In this document: positions 15,566 through 23,444 of the stretch, piece by piece
How the letters are laid out: each line of letters starts with the position of its first letter
Numbering within the stretch: position 1 is the stretch's first letter
Source of the DNA: Parvularcula oceani
GTDB taxonomy: Bacteria; Pseudomonadota; Alphaproteobacteria; Caulobacterales; Parvularculaceae
Assembly (NCBI RefSeq): GCF_000733125.1
Contig: NZ_JPHU01000021.1
Span: 1 to 32,062, forward strand
Direction of reading: 5' to 3'
DNA length: 32,062 bases
Translations under genes and position numbers: made by a program
Notes under the pieces: generated by a model
The model's input: only the letters and a program-made list of their open reading frames with translations
Databases searched by the model: none
Told to the model about the DNA's origin: nothing

Positions 15566-17319
15566 AAGCCCGCACCCTCACCGCCGCAGCCGCGCTGACC
15601 GTCGTCGCAGGCGGCGGCGGATACCTCCTCGCCACGCTGGGCGATCCGTCCGGCGCCGCACCCGCGGCAGGCGGGGATGAGCGGGAGATCGCCTACTGGG
15701 TCGCGCCCATGGACGCGAGCTACCGGCGCGACGAGCCCGGAAAGTCGCCGATGGGCATGGATCTGGTCCCCGTCTACGCGGACGAGGCGGGTGGGGGCGG
15801 CGAGCCCTCGATCCGCATCGACCCGAGCGTCGTCAACAACCTCGGCGTCAGGACGGAGGCCATCTCGCTCCGCACGGCAGGGCAGGGGATCGATACGACC
15901 GGGACGATCGAGGTGGACGACGAGGCTGTCTCCGACGTCCACACCCGCACTGAAGGCTGGATTGAGCGCCTCGCGGTGAAGGCTCAGGGCGAGCGCGTCG
16001 AGGCGGGCGACCTCCTCTTCGAGCTTTACGCGCCGACCCTCGTCGCGGCGCAGACCGAGTACCTGCAGGCCCTGACGATTGGGCGGGAGTCGTTCACGGA
16101 GGCGGCCGAAGAGCGCTTGATCGCGCTCGGCATGACGGCCGGTCAGGTCGCCGCGCTGAGACGCAGCGGTGAGCCGTCCCGCCGCCTCGCGGTCCACGCG
16201 CCTCACGACGGCGTCCTGACGAGCTTGGACGTGCGCGAGGGCATGTACCTGAAGCCCGAGATGCGGGCGATGCAGATCGCGGACCTGTCTGAAGTCTGGG
16301 CCATCGCCGACGTGTTCGAGTCTCAAGCGGCGCGCCTGGGGGAGGGCCTGCCCGCGACGATGACGGTGGCCGCCTTCCCAGGCGAGGTGTGGGAGGGGAC
16401 GGTCGACTACGTCTATCCAGCGGCGGACAGGGCAGGGCGCACCGTGCCCGTGCGCCTGCGCTTCGAGAACGAGGGCGGGCGCTTGCGTCCCGGCATGTAC
16501 ACCGAGGTAAGGATCGAGTCCGGCGCCGAGGGCAGCGTTCTCACCGTGCCGCAGTCGGCGCTCATCCGCTCGTCGCAAGGCGACCGCGTGATCCTCGCTT
16601 TGGGCGAGGGCCGCTTTCGGCCCGCCCGCGTCGAGGCGGGGATGGAGCTCGGCGACGCCGTCGAGATCGTGGCGGGGCTCGACGAGGGCGAGCGGATCGT
16701 CACTTCGGGGCAGTTCCTCATCGATTCGGAGGCGTCGATGGACGCTGCCCTCTTGCGCCTGTCGGCGCCGTCCGAGGCGAAAGCCGAGCCGATGGCCGGC
16801 ATGGACATGGCGAGCAACGAGGCTTCCGATCCCGCCGTCCTGCACGAGACCACTGGCCTCATCGAGCGGGTCGACGCCGAGACGCGCGAGGCGATGATCG
16901 ACCACGAACCGATCGCATCTCTCGGCTGGCCTCGCATGACGATGACGTTCGCGCTCGGTCCAGACGTCGCCGTAGAGGACCTCGCCCCGGGCGAGGAGGT
17001 ATCCTTCGCCTTCGCGAAGACGGACGGCGGCTACGAGGTGGTTGAGGTCTCGGCCCCAGGTGGCGCTGAGGACGAAGATCCGAACGAAGGGGAAGTGGCC
17101 GCAACCGGACGCATCATGGACGTGAGTGCGGACGGTTCGGCCGTCATGCTCGACCACGAGCCCGTGCCGGAGCTGGGCTGGCCCGGCATGCAGATGCGCT
17201 TCGCGCTTGCGGGCGACGTGAAAGCAGACGGGCTCGCCGCTGGCGACGTCGTCAGCTTCCGGTTCCGCCAGACGGAAGCCGGCTACGAAGTCACTCAGAT
17301 CGAGGAGGCAGGCCGATGA
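15562..17319 (+). CDS. cusB: CusB-like periplasmic adaptor fused to two CusF domains
   Basis: This 585-residue protein is longer than usual adaptors (about 400 aa). Order: N-terminal anchor (about 1-27); a YHS-like metal site (YWVAPMD...GKSPMGMDLVPVY, 45-72); adaptor core with barrel-sandwich hybrid and beta-barrel domains (about 80-400); then two tandem CusF domains. The first (429-497) has H448, W456, M459 and M461. The second (514-582) has H532, W540, M543 and M545. In each, the His, capping Trp and two Met of CusF are intact. A Met-rich linker (MAGMDM) joins core and tail. The adaptor connects CusA and CusC; the tethered CusF modules should raise local Cu/Ag at the pump entry. It overlaps cusC and cusA by 4 bases each. 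Confidence 0.93.
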   Translation: MKARTLTAAAALTVVAGGGGYLLATLGDPSGAAPAAGGDEREIAYWVAPMDASYRRDEPGKSPMGMDLVPVYADEAGGGGEPSIRIDPSVVNNLGVRTEAISLRTAGQGIDTTGTIEVDDEAVSDVHTRTEGWIERLAVKAQGERVEAGDLLFELYAPTLVAAQTEYLQALTIGRESFTEAAEERLIALGMTAGQVAALRRSGEPSRRLAVHAPHDGVLTSLDVREGMYLKPEMRAMQIADLSEVWAIADVFESQAARLGEGLPATMTVAAFPGEVWEGTVDYVYPAADRAGRTVPVRLRFENEGGRLRPGMYTEVRIESGAEGSVLTVPQSALIRSSQGDRVILALGEGRFRPARVEAGMELGDAVEIVAGLDEGERIVTSGQFLIDSEASMDAALLRLSAPSEAKAEPMAGMDMASNEASDPAVLHETTGLIERVDAETREAMIDHEPIASLGWPRMTMTFALGPDVAVEDLAPGEEVSFAFAKTDGGYEVVEVSAPGGAEDEDPNEGEVAATGRIMDVSADGSAVMLDHEPVPELGWPGMQMRFALAGDVKADGLAAGDVVSFRFRQTEAGYEVTQIEEAGR

Positions 17320-20300
17320 TCGCCGCCATCATCAACTGGTCCATCGCGAACAGGTTCTTCGTCGCCTTCGGCGCGGTCGTCCTCGCCGTGCTCGGTGCGC
17401 TGTCCGTCCGTTCCACGCCGCTGGATGCCATCCCCGACCTCTCCGACGTCCAGGTCATCATCAAGACGACCTATCCGGGTCAGGCCCCCCAGGTGGTCGA
17501 GGACCAGGTGACCTACCCGCTGTCTACGTCGATGCTCGCCGTCCCGGGGGCGAAGACGGTCCGCGGCTACTCCTTCTTCAACGACAGCTACGTCTACGTC
17601 ATCTTCGAGGAGGGTACGGACCTCTACTGGGCGCGGTCACGCGTCCTCGAATATCTCAGCCAGGTCGCACCAACGCTCCCGGAGGCGGCGAAGCCCGCCA
17701 TCGGCCCGGACGCGACAGGCGTCGGCTGGGTCTACCAGTACGCGCTCGTCGACAGGACCGGCGGCCAGGATCTCGCCGACCTTCGAGCGATCCAGGACTT
17801 CTTTCTCAAGTACGAGCTGCAGACGGTCGAGGGCGTTTCCGAGGTCGCCACGATCGGCGGCATGGTGAAGCAGTATCAGGTCGTCTTGGACCCAACCCGC
17901 CTGCGCGCCTACGGCCTGACCGTACCTGCAGTCCGGCAGGCGATCGAACGCGGCAACATGGAGACCGGCGGCCGCGTCATCGAGATGGCCGAGGCCGAGT
18001 ACATGATCCGAGCGAGCGGCTATGTCGAGGGTACGGACGATCTCGAACGAATTCCCGTGATGACGACCGCAGACCGCACGCCCGTTCTGATCCGCGACGT
18101 GGCGGAGGTCCGCATGGGACCGGAACTGAGGCGGGGGATCGGCGAGCTGAACGGGGAGGGCGAGGCCGTCGGCGGCGTCGTCATCATGCGCTTCGGCGGG
18201 AATGCGCTCGCCACCATCGAGCGCGTCAAGGAACGGCTCGAGATGCTCCAGGCCGGCCTCCCCGAAGGGGTTGAGATCGTCACGACCTACGACCGCTCTG
18301 GGCTGATCGAGCGCGCGGTCGAGACTCTTCGGGACAAGCTGATCGAGGAGTTCCTGATCGTCGTCGCGGTCTGTGCGATCTTCCTCTTCCACCTGCGCTC
18401 CGCGCTCGTGGTCGCGATCAGCTTGCCGCTCGGCGTGGTCGCAGCATTCGTCGTCATGAACCTGCAGGGCATCAATGCCAACATCATGTCGCTTGGTGGC
18501 ATCGCGATTGCCGTCGGCGCGATGGTCGACGCCGCCATCGTGATGATCGAAAACGTTCACAAGAAGCTCGAAGAGGGCGAGGCCAAGGGACAGGACCACT
18601 GGCGGCTCGTCGGCGAGGCGTGCGCCGAAGTCGGCCCGCCGATCTTCTTCTCGCTGCTGATCATCACGCTGAGCTTCACGCCGATCTTCGCGCTCGAGGC
18701 GCAGGAGGGGCGGATGTTCGGACCGCTCGCCTACACCAAGACCTATGCAATGGCAGCGGCGACGATCCTTGCCGTAACGATCGTCCCCGTGCTGATTGGC
18801 TTCCTCGTGAGGGGAAAGATCCTGCCGGAAGAGCGCAACCCTGCGAACCGAGCGCTCAGAGCGGCCTTCGCGCCGGTCCTGAACACGGCGCTGCGGTTCC
18901 CGGCAGCGACGCTCGCCGTGGCCGGGCTAATCCTCGTCAGTGCCGCGATCCCGGCGACGCGTCTCGGCTCTGAGTTCATGCCGGACCTCAACGAGGGCGA
19001 CCTCCTCTACATGCCGAGCGCTCATCCCGCGATCTCGGCTGATAAGATGCGGCAGGTTCTGCAGCAGACGAACAAGCTTATCGCCACGGTGCCGGAGGTC
19101 GAGACGGTCTACGGCAAGGCGGGCAGGGCGGAGACGGCCACCGATCCGGCCCCGCTGACCATGATCGAGACCACGATCCAGCTGAAGCCACGCGACGAGT
19201 GGCGTGAAGGCCTGACCCTGGACGACCTCAAGGCCGAGCTCGACGCCCTCGTTCAGGTCCCCAGCCTGACCAACACCTGGATCATGCCGATCAAGAACCG
19301 CCTCGACATGCTCGCGACGGGGATCAAGACGCCTGTCGGCGTGAAGGTGGCTGGACCCGATCTCGAGGTCATCGCCGGGATCGGACGCGACATCGAAGAC
19401 GCTCTCGAGGACGTGCCGGGAACCGCCTCGGTCTACGCCGAGCGTGTGACGGGCGGCCGGTTCGTCGACATCGACGTCGACCGCGAGGCTGCGGCACGCT
19501 TCGGCCTCAACATCGCCGACGTCCACGACGTGGTACGCACTGCGATCGGCGGCATGACCGTCGGCGAGAGCGTCGAAGGCCTTGAGCGGTTCCCGATCAA
19601 CTTGCGCTATCCGCGCGAGGTCCGGGACTCGCCGCAGCGCCTACGGGAGCTGCCGCTGGTGACGGCGTCCGGCGCGGAGATCCCGCTCGGCCGCGTCGCC
19701 ACGGTGTCGATCGACGAAGGGCCGGGCGTCATCCGCAGCGAGGACGCCCGGCGCAACGGCTGGGTCTATGTCGACATCGCGGATCGTGACATCGGCTCCT
19801 ACGTGATCGACGCGCAAGCCGCCGTCGCGGCCGAAGTCGAGTTGCCCGCCGGCTACTCGATCGCGTGGTCGGGCCAGTACGAGTACATGCAACGGGCGAA
19901 GGCGCGGTTCTCGGTCCTCGGACCGGTCATGATCGGCATCATCTTCCTGCTGCTGTTCATGAACTTCCGCAAGCTCAGCGACGTCCTCATCATCATGGGA
20001 ACCTTGCCCCTCGCGCTCGTGGGCGGCCTCTGGCTGATGTATGTCGGCGGCTACAACCTCTCGGTCGCCGCGGCCGTCGGCTTCATCGCGCTGGCGGGCG
20101 TTGCGGTGGAGATCGGCGTCCTGATGGTGATGTACCTGAACCAAGAGACCGCAGCAGCTCGGCGCGAAGCCAAAGCGGAGAGCAGAGCGATCTCCGCGGC
20201 GGAGCTTTCTGAAGCCGTGCGCGAAGGCACGCTACGTCGTCTCAGGCCGATCATCATGACCGCCGCTACGATCGTCGCTGGCCTTGCTCCGATCATGTAC

Positions 20301-20492
20301 GGCGACGGAACGGGCGCTGAAGTCATGCGGCGCATCGCGGCGCCGATGGTCGGCGGTATCGTCACCACGACGCTCCTCGCGCTGATCGTGATCCCGGTCG
20401 TCTACCTGCTGTGGCACCGTTGGCAGGCGGAACACCGACCGGCGAGAGGGACTGCTTCACCCGCGCTCGAAAGCGAAGAAGCGGTCGCGTGA
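17316..20492 (+). CDS. cusA: CusA-like Cu(I)/Ag(I) RND efflux pump
   Basis: The 1058-residue proton-driven pump has the HME-RND layout: 12 membrane helices and two large periplasmic loops. The proton-relay Asp is D405 in AVGAMVDAAIVMIENVHK, the same number as in E. coli CusA. The three methionines that form the substrate site in E. coli (M573, M623, M672) map to M566 (LLYMPS), M616 (PLTMIETT) and M665 (NRLDMLATGIKTP). This marks a monovalent Cu/Ag rather than a Zn/Co/Cd pump. No frame disruption is seen. The gene is followed by a 52-aa Met-rich peptide gene. Confidence 0.95.
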   Translation: MIAAIINWSIANRFFVAFGAVVLAVLGALSVRSTPLDAIPDLSDVQVIIKTTYPGQAPQVVEDQVTYPLSTSMLAVPGAKTVRGYSFFNDSYVYVIFEEGTDLYWARSRVLEYLSQVAPTLPEAAKPAIGPDATGVGWVYQYALVDRTGGQDLADLRAIQDFFLKYELQTVEGVSEVATIGGMVKQYQVVLDPTRLRAYGLTVPAVRQAIERGNMETGGRVIEMAEAEYMIRASGYVEGTDDLERIPVMTTADRTPVLIRDVAEVRMGPELRRGIGELNGEGEAVGGVVIMRFGGNALATIERVKERLEMLQAGLPEGVEIVTTYDRSGLIERAVETLRDKLIEEFLIVVAVCAIFLFHLRSALVVAISLPLGVVAAFVVMNLQGINANIMSLGGIAIAVGAMVDAAIVMIENVHKKLEEGEAKGQDHWRLVGEACAEVGPPIFFSLLIITLSFTPIFALEAQEGRMFGPLAYTKTYAMAAATILAVTIVPVLIGFLVRGKILPEERNPANRALRAAFAPVLNTALRFPAATLAVAGLILVSAAIPATRLGSEFMPDLNEGDLLYMPSAHPAISADKMRQVLQQTNKLIATVPEVETVYGKAGRAETATDPAPLTMIETTIQLKPRDEWREGLTLDDLKAELDALVQVPSLTNTWIMPIKNRLDMLATGIKTPVGVKVAGPDLEVIAGIGRDIEDALEDVPGTASVYAERVTGGRFVDIDVDREAAARFGLNIADVHDVVRTAIGGMTVGESVEGLERFPINLRYPREVRDSPQRLRELPLVTASGAEIPLGRVATVSIDEGPGVIRSEDARRNGWVYVDIADRDIGSYVIDAQAAVAAEVELPAGYSIAWSGQYEYMQRAKARFSVLGPVMIGIIFLLLFMNFRKLSDVLIIMGTLPLALVGGLWLMYVGGYNLSVAAAVGFIALAGVAVEIGVLMVMYLNQETAAARREAKAESRAISAAELSEAVREGTLRRLRPIIMTAATIVAGLAPIMYGDGTGAEVMRRIAAPMVGGIVTTTLLALIVIPVVYLLWHRWQAEHRPARGTASPALESEEAVA

Positions 20493-20525
20493 TCTACAGT
20501 AGTAAACAACGGAAAGGAAAAAGAT

Positions 20526-20684
20526 ATGGAGAACGAAGTGATGACAGAGGGTCAGATGATGGCAGAGGGATGCATGATGAGCGGAGGGATGATGGGCGGC
20601 ATGATGATCGTCGGAATTCTCCTGGTCGTCCTAATCGTGCTCGGCATCGCAGCGGCGGCGAAGTATCTGTTCTTTAGCCGTTAG
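20526..20684 (+). CDS. 52-aa Met-rich single-pass membrane peptide, last gene of cus operon
   Basis: ATG 20526 has a strong site (GGAAAGGAAAAAGAT) and lies 33 bp after cusA. The peptide starts with an acidic, Met-rich head (ENEVMTEGQMMAEGCMMSGG, then MMGGMM). A 20-residue hydrophobic helix (IVGILLVVLIVLGIAAAAKY) and a basic end (FFSR) follow. Ten or more methionines and one cysteine before the helix form a plausible Cu(I)/Ag(I) site at the membrane surface. Such a peptide may hand metal to CusA or stabilise the complex. I do not recognise a family. Confidence 0.75.
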   Translation: MENEVMTEGQMMAEGCMMSGGMMGGMMIVGILLVVLIVLGIAAAAKYLFFSR

Positions 20685-21046
20685 AAGGACATTCGTGCTG
20701 ACAGGGAATGACAGGGCCATGCCTCGCCTCAAGCGTCTTCATCGGGCGTGTGAAACGCTTCAGCTCGACCAACATCGATACGATGAGTCGCCGCTCACCC
20801 TGTGGAGATCTCGATCCGGTCCTCGACTGCGGCACCGTCTTTACCTTGCTGCGCGGCAGGGCTGGTTGCCGTGGACGTCAACGACAGTGAGAGCTGCCAT
20901 GTCAGACGACTTCCGGCGGCGGCAACGTCATCGGGTATCAGTACGTCCCCTATCAAAGCCAGCTAGCGGCAGAACGTGACGAGGCGGACCGGGAACTCTG
21001 CGCAGGTCATGCCGTTTCCATACGGCTCTCAACGGAGGAGCCAAGC
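20685..21046 (+). other. 362-bp stretch, probably decayed coding sequence
   Basis: Short frames at 20695-20979 and 20708-20890 lack ribosome sites and recognisable motifs. Another frame, open from 20890 through to the CBS start at 21047, reads NVIGYQYVPYQSQLAAERDE and looks more protein-like. The stretch may be the wreck of a gene that once followed the Met-rich peptide; no family could be named. Confidence 0.35.
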
Positions 21047-21076
21047 ATGCAAGTTCAGGAAATTATGACTAGGCGG
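21047..21076 (+). pseudogene. first codons of a CBS-domain protein cut off by IS sequence
   Basis: ATG 21047, with GGAGGAG 6-7 bases upstream, starts MQVQEIMTR, the standard opening of CBS-domain proteins (consensus of the form MxVxDIMT). From about 21069 the sequence is the end of an IS5-type transposase on the other strand, so only the first 7-9 codons remain. Confidence 0.5.
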
Positions 21077-21191
21077 TGTGGGCAAAGTGTCGAAGCCAGA
21101 GTCTGACCGATGCGATGTGGACGAAGCCGAGGTAGCTGTTGGCGGTCTTGTCGTAGCCGGTAGCGAGGCGGCGGGAGGTCTTCAGCCTGCC
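21069..21191 (-). pseudogene. C-terminal remnant of an IS5-family transposase
   Basis: Read leftward, about 40 codons give GRLKTSRRLATGYDKTA, then SYLGFVHIASVRLWLRHF, and a TAG at 21071-21069. This is the conserved C-terminal helix region of IS5-family transposases. The 5' side is cut exactly where the IS3 end begins (21193). Nothing resembling the rest of the gene is found on the other side of the IS3 element. Confidence 0.75.
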
Positions 21192-21218
21192 GTGACCTGC
21201 GCCCTTGGGCTCCCTCGA

Positions 21219-22117
21219 TCATTTCGAGAGTTCTACGGCCTGATAGCCGATCGGTTGCGGGCTGGCGAGCGCGGCGGGCGGTGGGCCGTCACGTAGCCGG
21301 GCCGCTCGCCTCGCTTCGGCGGGCGTGAGCCCGCCCAAGGACGTGTGCGGACGCACATTGTTATAGTCGTGCCGCCATAGGGCGAGGACGCGGCGCGCAT
21401 GCCCGAGGCTGTCGAAGATCTCCTCGTTCAGGCACTCGTCCCGCAGGCGGCCGTTGAAGCTTTCGACGAAGCCGTTCTGTTGCGGCTTGCCTGGGGCGAT
21501 GTAGTGCCAGCCGACGCCGGTCTCTCCCTGCCAGCGCAAGATGGCTCGGCTGGTCAGCTCGGTTCCGTTGTCGCTGACGATGGTCTTCGGCTTGCCGTAG
21601 AGCCGGATCACGGCGTCCAGCTCGCGGGCGACCCGTTCGCCGGATAGGGACGTGTCAGCGATCAGGGCGAGGTTCTCACGCGTATGGTCGTCGATCACCG
21701 CGAGGATGCGGAAGCGGCGCCCGTCGCCGAAGCTGTCGGCCAGGAAGTCCAGGCTCCATCGCTCGCCAGGGCCGGAGGGCACCGGCATCGGCTCGCGCGT
21801 GCCCGTCGCCCGCTTGCGGCCACGGCGGCGCTTCACCGCGAGCCCTTCCTCCCGGTACAGGCGACGGAGCTTCTTGTGGTTCATGCTGACGCCCTCGCGC
21901 TCGAGCATCAGCCCGATCCGCCGGTAGCCGAACGCCGCCGCTCCGCGGCGATCTCTCGCATGCGGACACGCACCTTGGGGCAGTCTGGCACCCGCTCCCG
22001 CCGCACGGTCTTCGGGTCGACGCTCACCAGACGGCAGGCCCTACGTTACGAGATGCCGTGCTCGGCTATCGCCCGCAGAGCCGCCGCCCGACGCAAGGGC
22101 GGCGTCGTCAGCTCTTT
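21219..22117 (-). pseudogene. IS3 transposase orfB with a nonsense codon and a frameshift
   Basis: The DDE integrase core is readable: [29 protein letters not shown] and [18 protein letters not shown]. The upstream third is damaged twice. A TAA at 22046-22048 replaces the codon before [17 protein letters not shown], and one base is missing near 21945 (AERRR then [10 protein letters not shown] needs a frame change). Only the 229-codon 3' portion (from 21908) remains open. Confidence 0.85.
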
Positions 22118-22371
22118 CCCAGCAAGTCTTTCAGGACCGCGTTGTCCAGCATCTGGTCGGCAAGCAGCTTCTTCAGCCGACCATTCTCCGTCTCCAGCAG
22201 CTTGAGGCGTCGGGCGTCGGACACGTCCATGCCGCCGTACTTGGCCTTCCACTTGTAGAAGGTCGGCGAGCTGATCCCGTGCCGCCTGCACACCTCCGCC
22301 GTCGTCTCCCCGCGCTCCTGCTCGCCCAGGATCGCGATGATCTGCTCCTCGCTGAACCGGCTCTTCCGCAT
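22108..22371 (-). CDS. IS3-family transposase orfA (helix-turn-helix protein)
   Basis: The 87-residue product shows the DNA-binding start of IS3 elements (KSRFSEEQIIAILGEQERG, VCRRHGISSPTFYKWKAKYGG) and a leucine-zipper-like end (LKLLETENGRLKKLLADQ). Near its 3' end CTG GGA AAG contains the slippery heptamer G GGA AAG (22114-22120), suited to the -1 frameshift that joins orfA to orfB in this family. The gene is intact but its partner is broken. Confidence 0.88.
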   Translation of the reverse strand: MRKSRFSEEQIIAILGEQERGETTAEVCRRHGISSPTFYKWKAKYGGMDVSDARRLKLLETENGRLKKLLADQMLDNAVLKDLLGKS

Positions 22372-22432
22372 CGTCCGTCTCCTCTCTGACGGACTCTCGT
22401 TTCAAGTGAGGGACCACACGGGGCGCAGGTCA

Positions 22433-22605
22433 TAGTCCCAAAGAGCCCGTGGCAACCCGCGCCGGACGTTTGCCGCGGTCTCGGCTACGGCACTGAACTG
22501 GACGTCGTCCGTCTCCTGGAAATCATGCCGCAGCCCAACCTACAAGTCCGTCAGCCGGTTCCCCGCGTTCTTGGCCAGGATCCCGCCCTTCGCGGTCGCT
22601 GCCAT
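22433..22605 (-). pseudogene. truncated unknown gene downstream of the methyltransferase
   Basis: ATG 22605 follows GAGGGG by 6 bases and lies 15 bases past the methyltransferase stop. It reads MAATAKGGILAKNAGNRLTDL and a TAG (22540-22542). The same frame then stays open for about 43 more codons (including ETDDVQFSAVAETAANVRRG) into the IS3 end. A gene interrupted by one stop and then cut by the IS is the simplest reading. No family recognised. Confidence 0.4.
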
Positions 22606-22620
22606 GTCCGTCCCCTCTGG

Positions 22621-23241
22621 TTAAGCAGGCGTCGCCGCTCCGTGGCTGATGTAGCCCGCAATGCGCGGCGCGCCTCTCGCGTAGCCTTGGGCGAGATCCG
22701 GAAGCGCGAACCCCGCGCGCCTGAGTTCACTCGGCACGTCACGGGTCAGATGGCAGCCGCCTGCGAGGGGGCCCCAGACCGGCTGCACGCGACGCTGCCA
22801 ACGCCGCACGCCCTCGTCCGGCGCGAGCCCGTGCTCGGCGAACAGTAGCCTGCCACCGGGCCTCGTGACGCGCCGGATCTCCGACAGCGAGGCACCGAGG
22901 TTCGGCACGGTGCAGAGAGTGAAGGTGACGAGCACCGTGTCCACGCTCGCATCGGGCAGGGGGATCGCCTCGGCTCCCGCACGGACTGATTCGGCAGTGA
23001 TTGCGCTCCGCCGCATCCGATCGTCGGCGAGACGGCTGATCGCCTCGTTCGGTTCCAACGCGAAGAGGCGGTCCACGCGGGACGCATCGTAGTGGGGCAG
23101 GTTGAGGCCCGAGCCGAAACCGACCTCAAGCACCGTGCCCCCCGCCTGGGGGACGACCGCCGCGCGGTAACGTTCGACCTGGCTCGCACCGCAGGCGAGG
23201 TTGACGAGGCGGGGCTCGACGTGACGCCCGTAGAACCCCAT
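22621..23241 (-). CDS. class I SAM-dependent methyltransferase
   Basis: From ATG 23241 (GAGGTAAAG 3-4 bases upstream) the 206-residue protein has the Methyltransf_11 fold. Motif I is VLEVGFGSGLNLPHYD (about 37-52); the acidic end of strand 2 is ALEPNEAISRL; the post-I region is AIPLPDASVDTVLVTFTLCT; motif III is RPGGRLLFAEHG. This fits the UbiE-like small-molecule group. The conserved opening MGFYGRHVEPRLVNLACG is typical of alphaproteobacterial homologues. As part of the persulfide operon it might methylate sulfide, thiols or metalloids; that is inferred. The longer in-frame start upstream overlaps the previous gene and is not preferred. Confidence 0.85.
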   Translation of the reverse strand: MGFYGRHVEPRLVNLACGASQVERYRAAVVPQAGGTVLEVGFGSGLNLPHYDASRVDRLFALEPNEAISRLADDRMRRSAITAESVRAGAEAIPLPDASVDTVLVTFTLCTVPNLGASLSEIRRVTRPGGRLLFAEHGLAPDEGVRRWQRRVQPVWGPLAGGCHLTRDVPSELRRAGFALPDLAQGYARGAPRIAGYISHGAATPA

Positions 23242-23251
23242 GCTCTTTACC

Positions 23252-23443
23252 TCACGACCCGATGTCCCGCTGGCAAAAGCCCGCTGGCCAATCGATCTTC
23301 CCGTCCGCATCGTAGGCCGACGAGGCGGGGGCGTAAACGTCCTTTCCCGTGGCGGTCACGAACTCCCAAACGAAGTTCAGGAGGAAGCCGAAGAGTGCGA
23401 CAGTGACTTCGGGGATGTCGAAAACCGACCGTCTTGCTGTCAT
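23252..23443 (-). CDS. 63-aa membrane protein sharing the PEVTVA-FVWEF motif of the merR-linked protein
   Basis: ATG 23443 follows AAGGAGG. The N-terminal half, IPEVTVALFGFLLNFVWEF, is closely related to the first membrane segment of the protein at 11883-12380. After WEF the similarity stops and a soluble tail (VTATGKDVYAPASSAYDADG, ending QRDIGS) completes the protein. It overlaps the regulatory sequences of both neighbours: the preceding stop lies within its ribosome site region, and its own stop overlaps the methyltransferase ribosome site. It is therefore tightly coupled and probably translated. It may be a natural short form or a deletion product of a longer family member. Confidence 0.6.
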   Translation of the reverse strand: MTARRSVFDIPEVTVALFGFLLNFVWEFVTATGKDVYAPASSAYDADGKIDWPAGFCQRDIGS

Positions 23444-23444
23444 A

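Larger units (their letters stand above)
21193..22432 (-). mobile_element. IS3-family (IS407-group-like) element, 1240 bp, transposase broken
   Basis: The terminal inverted repeats are visible: TGACCTGCGCCC at 21193 on the plus strand, and the same twelve bases reading inward on the minus strand from 22432. Similarity between the ends extends to a shared GG..CCCTC. Length and orfA/orfB layout fit the IS407 group. The flanking tetramers (GCCG left, TAGT right) are not a target duplication, so one flank has been replaced after insertion. Confidence 0.85.

Noticed and set aside
15541-17157. 538-codon open frame on the minus strand opposite cusB
   Set aside because: His/Arg/Asp-rich low-information translation opposite a well-supported gene.
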